Positions 56,123 to 64,000 of a stretch of DNA of 64,000 nucleotides are shown piece by piece; the first letter of the stretch is position 1; every line of letters begins with the position of its first letter. The position numbers and the translations under genes were made by a program. The notes beneath the pieces are model-generated. The model was given only the letters and a program-made list of their open reading frames with translations, ran no database searches and was not told where the DNA came from. Source of the DNA: Adenanthera pavonina (taxonomy: Eukaryota; Streptophyta; Magnoliopsida; Fabales; Fabaceae); NCBI GenBank assembly GCA_026686845.1, contig JAIVEN010000008.1, positions 30,012,501-30,076,500 of the forward strand, in the 5' to 3' direction.

Positions 56123-59100
56123 ATCCCTAAATCCTCTATTTCTTGAATGCTCAATCGCACCTCCTAGATTGGTTCTCTTCGTCTCAGGCAAGCATTATTG
56201 ATCAATCTCGCTCCCTTCATCTCCCACCCTTTGTCTTCATAACTCAAGCTCGTTGGTCAGTCTTGCTTCGTCTGTAGCTCTGTCTTTGCGTCTCACATCC
56301 TCTACTTTCACACCTCAAGCTCCTCGGTCCATCTCTACCTCTCCCACCCTTGGTCAATCTAACCTTCACGCCCTTACTGTGTCACTAATTTTAGTCTAAG
56401 GCTCAGAAGATCGCTTTGCACAACAATAGAGCTACTTGCTATCTCAAGCTTCACGATTTCAAGAAGGTTCAATTTTTTTTTTCTTTTCATGGATAAACCT
56501 ACTGATAACTGTGATGATGTTATTACTCGTTGATGAATTTGTTCTAGCGGGTTCCTTCAATTCGAGGTGTTTTGTTTGGGTTATTGTCCCTAGGCTACGG
56601 TGCTATTTTGTTCTGGATGTAATTTGAGATAGGTTTAATATGTAGATCAAGTTTCTAGATAATGATGATAAGAATTGAATGATATCTGCTAAATTTCTTT
56701 CATACTCTAATAGTGACAATGATGACAACTTTATTTTGGGAAAAATCTTTGGTGGTGCGTGATCTTTATTTGCTTTGTTATATTTTGTTCTACTTAGAAA
56801 ATGGACAGCCAAGGCATTAGTTTGTATATAAATTTCAGTTTATATTTCTCTAGATTCTTGGCATTTTGTTGATTTTCTGAGCTGTTATTATGATATTTGA
56901 CTATATGGATCACTTGGTTCAATAATAAGGAGAAAACCATCTTGAAAATTTAGAAAATTATCAGTAGAACTATCTGGTTGTGTAGTTGTTTTCATATAGT
57001 CTCTTCCATCTAGCTAGTCTAGATTCTAGAATGAATACTTCCTTTCCTCCTCTTCCTTGGAAAGCTATATATTGCAAGATTTTGGTGGATTTGGGTGCGG
57101 CTAGAGAAAGATGGAAAATGTAATAGCACTTGAAGATGAAATCTCATTTGGAATGACTAATAATCATGCTCGTATTTTATTGCAGGTCCAATATCAATAC
57201 TTACATTCATACGCCAAACAAGGTCTGTAGATACAAGTTTTCTCAATCTATTGGACTGTGTACTACAACTTTTAGCATGTTGATTTAAGAGCACATAATA
57301 TATAAAGAACTGGGTTATCACATACTTTGAAAAATAGGAAACAAGGATTGTAGGGATGAAGCCATAAATTTCACAATCATCCTAATTACTTTTGATCTGA
57401 ACTTTCATCCTAATTTGTAGCTAGATAGTGTATATATAAAGCTCATAGTCATAATTATGTGCTACAACAATATAAGGCATAACTGCTTGATATGTTATAG
57501 AATAGTTGGTTAGAGAGTTGTAGGAAAACCATTTTTTTTCAGATGTGAAGAAACGAATGTGTTAAAAAGAAAAATTAAGACATTGTGCTTTTATATAGCA
57601 TTTCAACACTCAAGCCCATTCAAGCTAAAAAAATGCAAGCCCATGATTATAGATCTTGTCTTTTCTTTCAATTTTATATGAACCACCTCTCCACTTCTCT
57701 CTCATATTTCTTTTGCCCATATTCTTTCATCTTTATCAGAATATCTAATGAAGAAAACTAGTACGTAAACTTATAATTTTTTTAAAAAAATCAGAATATA
57801 TGGATTTTAATTTAAAAGTAAGTTAAACATATTAATTACATGAATTAATTACTAGGTAAGAGATATATTTTAAAAAAAATCCATCCATCCTAATTTGATT
57901 GAAAAAAAAAAGCATTTTAAGTAGATAAATTTAAGTATTTAAATTTTTCCACGTATATTAATATCTCTTTTGTGCCATGCCAATAGATTACATTCTCAAT
58001 CTCTCTTATGCACCATTGTAGCTGAAAAGGCAAGGAAGAAGCTTATGACATTCACCTAAGTTTCTAGTTGTATTCAATGTAACTGTTCATTTGGTATTGT
58101 TTTGTTTTTGTAAATGTGCATTGGATTTGCCTCCTTTTTTATAAATGGATGCAAAATTTGTTCTACAAATGAATGTAAAAAATTGGTGATTTGATCTCAG
58201 TATCTTACCACTACAACAACTTTTTTTAAAAAAAATTCTACTTATTTCATAAACGAACGATTAACATTTAAATGTTTTGATTTAATTCAAATATTATCAC
58301 TTATTTTTTATTTATCTGATTGTATTCTGATATAGTATATACTTTGTATTTATTTTTAAGTCAAGATTCCGAAGCATGGCTTTGTAAATTGTACGATTCA
58401 AGGACCTTCTTCAAGATGTAGATTCTAAGTAACTACCATTCAAGTCCTATATGGTAAACAAACAAAACTCTAGATTGTAAACACCAATATACGTTTTTTC
58501 TTTTCCTATTTTGCTTAGGCACAGGTTTATTTTCCCATGAATAATACATTGTCAAGTTCTAATATTTTATTATACAGATTTTGTTACTACTAGATTCTAA
58601 TACAGCATTCAACTAAGAAATTATCCAAGATTGCTATGAGGTTTTTGCATTATATTGCTTTCAGAGATACTTGATAGGTTGCTTTGGTATGTCAAACAAA
58701 TTTTATACCCATACTTCTCTCTAGTTGTAGCTATAACATGTATCTATGCAAGAAGGCATATTTGTCCTGCGGAATTATTTGTAGTTTGAATTGTGTTGTG
58801 AGTGTCACTATTTTTGCTCATAGTTGGTGAGGACAAAACAATTAAGTTTATGGAAAACATGAGCATAATGGATTACAATTCTACTCTTGTGAAAGAAGCA
58901 TATGCATATAGAGTTTTAGAGCATCCATTTCCCTTAAATTGCCTCTAAGTTTGATATCTTGGTCTTGACTTCTATAACGCTATGAAAAAAGTTACTTAGA
59001 AGTATTGATATATTGTATCATCTACATTTGGTTGTATTTTGAACAAGTTAGTTTAAACTTCAATCAGTATCATGTGTGATCTATATGAAGGAAAGCCTTG

Positions 59101-60832
59101 AATGCGACTGGCGAATTTTTTTGGGCACATTTTACTTATATATATATATTGAATAGGGGAATTTGTTAAATTGCCGCTTCTATTGCCTATGTAAATGGAT
59201 ATCATGAATTTTTCCTCTTTGATTCATATGGCAAAGATGTTTGTGACTTTAGTTTAACTAGGTGGGATACCCCTTCTAAAAATGCATATTATTGTTAGTC
59301 AGTTATCTTATTTGACAGACATATGTAGAAACTTCACAAGCTTTAAGAAAAGCTCAGGAAAAAGGAGGGAAGCCAAATAAAGCATGTCATTTGATTCAGA
59401 AGGTGGTAGTCATAAGGAGTAGCTTTTCTTATCCACTCCCACAATTTATTTAATAGATAATGACTTGAACAGTGAATAAAAATAATGCACAACATTCTCC
59501 AGTTGTCCAATCATTCACAATTAGAACCAACTTAAAAAGTCTATTTGGTGATAACCACAAGTATTCTTTCTGTGTTTGGAAATAAGTCAAATTATGGGTG
59601 GCATATAAATCATATGTGACGTTACATATTTATATTTTATTTTATATTGGTATTAGTGATGATATATTGATGTAATATATCTTATGTAAGTGAGCATTCA
59701 TTTGACATGGTTTCTACATTTTTTTTTTTGAAATTTTATTTTACCATACGACTAGTTTTTCAAATACATGCCACACATGAGCTCATTTATAGTTTTATAA
59801 CTTTTTAATTATTTCTTAACTCTTAATTATTGTATATCCCAATACTACATTTTAAAATTTTCATATTTGACAAATGGTAACATTAATGAGATAAGGTTGA
59901 TGTTGGTACTTGCTAGATGATAATTTTAACATCAAAGAGATACTTGAGTTATACGTAATCTTTCTCATTTATAATGATTTCCTTATCTACTCATTTATAA
60001 TGAATATTAAATATACAAATGAATGAAATAATGCAGTTCTTCTACCCATTTTCATTTTTCCTAATATATTGGTTTTCTCCTTATTTATGCAACTCGCATG
60101 GAAAAAAAAATAGATTTACTACCTTTATTTCCTTCTATTTCTCTTCCATCAAATGAGTCATAAATATCAACATTTTAATTATTTGTCTAAATTTATCACA
60201 TTTTTACATGAAATTAGATTTTTCAAAGTCATAGGTACAAAAAAATAACATTATACTAGGTGATTTCATTCTGCACCTAACTTAATTCTTCTTTTGCAGG
60301 TGCTTAGTTTGAGCAAATGAAAGCATATATCATCTAACATTATATTGGGTGCAAGAGGTTCTATAAAACACACGGAAAGAGGTGTCACTCTATATGCTTC
60401 TTTGAAATTTCTTAGAATCTATTTTCTTTAGATGAATATTTTTTTAGTATAACGTGAGAAAATTTAGGATATTTTTCTCCTTTTTGCTTTAAATGAAAGA
60501 GTAATAGGAAAATATATGGTTTAGGAAACTATCAAGTCTTTTTGCTTATTTGTTGTGACAAACATGCCCTTAGATTAATGTACTAGATTTTGATTCTGCT
60601 TCTTTGTTTATTTTTTAACTCCCATATGGATATATGTCTCACTGTTGCTATCATGTTGGCCTTTTGGTTTGAATTTTTAATTGCTTATCATTCTTAAATG
60701 GAAGGTAAAATATGGTTTGCATTAAGATATAAAAATCTTGTTTTGTGAAGTATGACTTTGTGATTCTTTAATTGGTATTGTCCCTTTTTTTCTCCTGTAA
60801 TTTCTAAGCTTTCTTTTTATAATGGAGATAAA
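56123..60832 (+). other. Long non-coding 5' region of the CACTA element
   Basis: 4.7 kb, AT-rich, no frame with a known motif. It may hold an untranslated exon and intron: TTGCAG at 60294-60299 is a plausible acceptor upstream of the transposase. A TNPA-like gene is not visible here. Confidence 0.5.
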
Positions 60833-63800
60833 ATGAGGGTTGATAGAACTTGGATGTACAAGAGGTTGGATCCAAATAACAAGGGGATAACTGAAGAATT
60901 CATAAGGGGCATAGATGAGTTTATAGAGTTTGCGATACATCAAAAAGACTTTGTGTCTAATGGAAAAATAAGATGTCCTTGCTCAAGGTGTGATAATGGA
61001 AAATTTGTTGATGTCGATGTTGTCAAAACTCACCTCTATAAGTATGGTTTTGTGCCTAAGTACTATCAATGGGTCTTTCATGGAGAACCCTATGAAGCTA
61101 TGGCTAGAGCAGAATGTAATATCAATTTAAGTTCTCAATTGAGGGTTGATAGTGTACCAACTATAAATCCTTATTATGAAATGGTTTTGGAAGCTGCTGG
61201 TCCTTACTTTGATCCCGATGTATTTGATAGGGATAGGATCTTTGGTAGGGATGAAATGCTTGGAGTTAAGGGAGAGCTTCCTAATTGCGAGGCCAAGAAG
61301 TTTTATGAAATGTTGAAAGATGCAGATAAGCCACTTTTTGATGGGTGTAAAACACACTCTACATTGTCCGTGGTGACAAGGTTGTTAAATATTAAATCTG
61401 AATTTAATATGAGTGAGACCTTTTTTAATCGTATTTTACAATTAATCAAAGAACTTTTACCAGATGATACAAAGTTGCCTGGTGACTTGTATAAGACAAA
61501 GTAGATGGTTAGTAAGCTTGGGTTAGGGTATGAGAGAATACATGTATGTGTAAATGGCTGTATTCTTTATTACAAGGAACACAAGGGCAGAATCACTCTT
61601 TATAAACCTAGGAAGAAGGGTGATAGGCGAAAGCATAATATACCTTATAAAGTTTTGAGATATATGCCACTTACCCCTAGGCTACAAAAGTTGTACATGT
61701 CATCAAAGACAGCCGATCACATGACATGGCATTCAACAACTCATGGAGGGTTAAGGGTGATAAGCCATCCATGTGATAGAGAGGCATGGAAACATTTTGA
61801 CCAATGCCATGCTTCTTTCGCTGCGGAATCTTGCAATGTTCGATTAGCTCTTGCATCTGATGGCTTTAGTCCTTATGGGCAAATGTCACATAGTTATTCT
61901 TGTTGGCTAGTAATTATCACACCATACAACCTTCCACCAGGAATGTGCATGAGCACCCCTTATATGTTCTTAACTCTTGTGATTCCCGGTCCAAAGAGCC
62001 CTGGCCAAAATATAGACTTGTTCTTGCAACCTCTTATAGATGAGTTGAAAACATTTGGGAAGTTGGTGTAGAAACATATGATTCTTTCATAAAACAAAAA
62101 TTCCAAATGCGGGCTGCTCTTATGTGGACTATAAATGACTTTCCTGCTTATGGCATGTTATCTGGATGGAGCACGCATGGCACTTTATCTTGCCATATCT
62201 GTATGGACCAAAGTAAAGCTTTTCACTTGGAAAATGGGAAAAAGACATCATTTTTTGATTGTCATCGAAGATTTTTACCAATTGACCATTCTTTCCGTAA
62301 GGATAAGAAGTCCTTCAAAAAGGACCAAGTTGAGAAGTCTTTTCCTCTAAAAAGGTTATCTGGTGAAGAAGTATTGGATGAAGTGTATCACTTACCATCT
62401 ACTATGGAAAAAATTGGGACAAACAAGCTCCTGGTTTTGGCAAAAAACACAATTGGACCAAACGTAGTATATTTTGGGAGTTGCCTTATTGGAGCACAAA
62501 TATTGTTCGACATAATCTTGATGTGATGCACATTGAGAAAAATATGTTTGACAACATATTCAACCCTATTATGGATAACAAGGTTAAGACAATGGACAAT
62601 GATAATGCAAGGAAAGATCTTGCTTTATATTGTGACCGCCCAGAGCTTGAATTAAGCAAAAGTAGTCATGGTAAGAAACCCAAGCCGAAAGAAGTTTTTA
62701 TGTGATTGGGTAACAAAATTAAGGCTTCCAGATGGCTATGCATCAAATCTTTCCAAGTGTGTTGATATTCAATCTCTTCAAATATCTAGGATGAAAAGTG
62801 ATGACTGTCATGTGTTCATGGAAAAGTTATTACCCATTGCATTGCGGGACCTAATGCCCGAGCCAATTTGGAATGCCATAACTGAAGTCAGCATATTTTT
62901 TAGAGATTTTATGTTCAACTGTGTTGCGAGTGGAGCAAATGCAAAGACTAACAGAGAATATTGTTATAACACTTTGCAAATTGGAGAAAATATTTCCCCC
63001 CTGGGTTCTTTGATTCTATGGAACATTTACCAATCCGTCTTCCATATGAAGCAAAGGTTGGTGGTCCAGTACAATATCGGTGGATGTATCCATTTGAGAG
63101 GTAAGATGTTTAAATTATTTATATTAAAAATATATAAATGAATAATTAGGTCACAATTTGTTATAAATAATTTTTAAAATGTATTGGTGTAGGATTTTAC
63201 ATGACTTGAAAAAGATGGTTAAGAATAAAGATCGTGTGGAGGGACCAATTTGTGAAGCATACCTGATGCAAGAAATTTCAAACTTTGGTTCATACTATTT
63301 TCTTCCTCACATTGAAACCAAATTAAACAAAGTGGGTAGAAATGATGGTGGTGGTGAGGTTGATGCACCAGATGGATGCCTCTTAATATTTACTCATCTG
63401 GGTCGTGATGGTGGGAAGATGCATACGAGATTTTTAAGTGATGAGGAGTTTAATGCAGCTATCATTTATGTGCTTCTAAATTGTGCTGAGATTGAACCAT
63501 TTGTGGAGTAAGAACAAAAGAGACTTGTCTTATATTTATAAAAATGTTTTGGTATACTTAATTGACAGAAAGTATTTTTCTAAAATTGTAGAATTTTTTA
63601 AGGTGAGTTAGTGGCAGTGAATCCCAATATAACTGAGGAAGAGATTGAGAGAAAGACAAATAATGAGTTTGCGGCTTGGTTAAAAGAATATGTTAGTTTC
63701 AAACTCTCCCTATTGAGAACACAAAGTTTTTATTTCTTATATCATATATGAATTATTAACATTTTTGTATCTCACTTTTAATAGGTATTTGATCCAAAAC

Positions 63801-64000
63801 ATGCTGTACTTGACAGTCGAGTGAAGTACTTAGCTTCTAGTCCTCTTCGAGAAGTGCATACATGGCCTCAATATAATGTCAATGATTATAGGTTTCATAC
63901 AATTGCATATGGCTCAAATAAAACAACCATGAACAGTGGTGTTTGCATTAAAGGGAAATATTATGGTGATTCTGAGAATGACTATTATGGGTTGTTAAAT
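60833..64000 (+). pseudogene. TNP2-type CACTA transposase, multi-exon, frameshifted
   Basis: ATG 60833 opens the transposase-associated zinc domain (MYKRLD..., then CPCSRCDNGK, about 60845-61110). TAG 61502-61504 interrupts in frame; the Transposase_21 core follows (61505-62071: NGCILYYKEH, LALASDGFSPYGQMS, TPYNLPPGMC). A single-base loss near 62055 shifts the frame to MRAALMWTINDFPAYGMLSGW (62107 on); another shift near 62443 leads to WSTNIVRHNLDVMHIEKN (62484 on), another near 62690 leads to LPDGYASNLSKCVD (DUF4218 region), and another near 63000. Splice sites: GTAAG at 63101, AG at 63191-63192 (in phase), GTAAG at 63508, acceptor at 63589-63591, donor at 63692-63693, AG at 63783-63784. The last exon shown (63785 on) begins the DUF4216 domain (YRFHTIAYG). 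The enzyme cuts the CACTA ends; this copy cannot make it. Confidence 0.92.

Larger units (their letters stand above)
55371..64000 (+). mobile_element. CACTA (En/Spm) DNA transposon, 5' part, right end off window
   Basis: Left terminus CACTACTAGAAAAAT at 55371, the canonical plant CACTA TIR, followed by a subterminal repeat block, a long non-coding 5' region, and a TNP2-type transposase on the same strand that leaves the window at 64000. The 3-bp target would be TAG (55368-55370), but the other end is not visible. Confidence 0.93.

Overview
This window looks like angiosperm nuclear heterochromatin. It is AT-rich, every recognisable reading frame belongs to a plant transposable element, and the elements are stacked inside one another with readable target-site duplications (TSDs). 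I see no host protein gene, tRNA, rRNA, bacterial operon or CRISPR. The sequence alone does not identify the species.

Layout. 1-1828 (-): 5' two-thirds of a Mutator-like (MULE) transposase with three in-frame stops. 3656-22515: an old TIR repeat unit (3656-3976, 18590-19956, 21653-22515) split by a MITE-like block (3977-4321). Inside that block lies a TGTAAT...GTTACA LTR (4322-18572, TSD GATAT), and inside that LTR lies an essentially full-length Ty1/copia Sirevirus-type element (6566-18322, TSD TTTAG, LTRs about 98% alike). The Sirevirus has a broken gag, an open 1029-codon pol, a long env-position ORF and repeated polypurine tracts. A solo LTR (19957-21647) separates the second and third TIR units.

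22540-24385 plus 36380-36472 is one LTR-like fragment split by an hAT transposon (24386-36371, 8-bp TSD). The hAT itself received a 3.2-kb solo LTR (24489-27733) and a 4.9-kb non-autonomous LTR element (28555-33477) that cut its transposase in two. 36473-38189 is another fragment of the TGTAACA LTR family. 38190-47081 (-) is a decayed, 5'-truncated relative of the Sirevirus, with a solo LTR (38886-40451, TSD TTTCG) in its own LTR. 47082-49855 is a further TGTAACA-family fragment. 49856-52908 is a dead RTE-type LINE with a (TTG)n tail. 53202-55197 is a third copy of the TGTTGG...CCAA(C/T)A solo LTR. 55371-64000 is the 5' part of a CACTA (En/Spm) transposon whose multi-exon TNP2-type transposase is frameshifted several times and runs off the right edge.

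How they work together: they do not form a pathway, but the nesting gives a relative order of events. The Sirevirus at 6566 is the youngest large insertion whose age can be judged. It has an open pol but damaged gag and env-position frames, so any further movement would probably need proteins from relatives. The most unusual pattern is a dense field of CAGACGAA / TTCGTCTG and AATTCGAATT motifs that fills its LTRs and the pol-to-env spacer, and persists in the decayed second copy.
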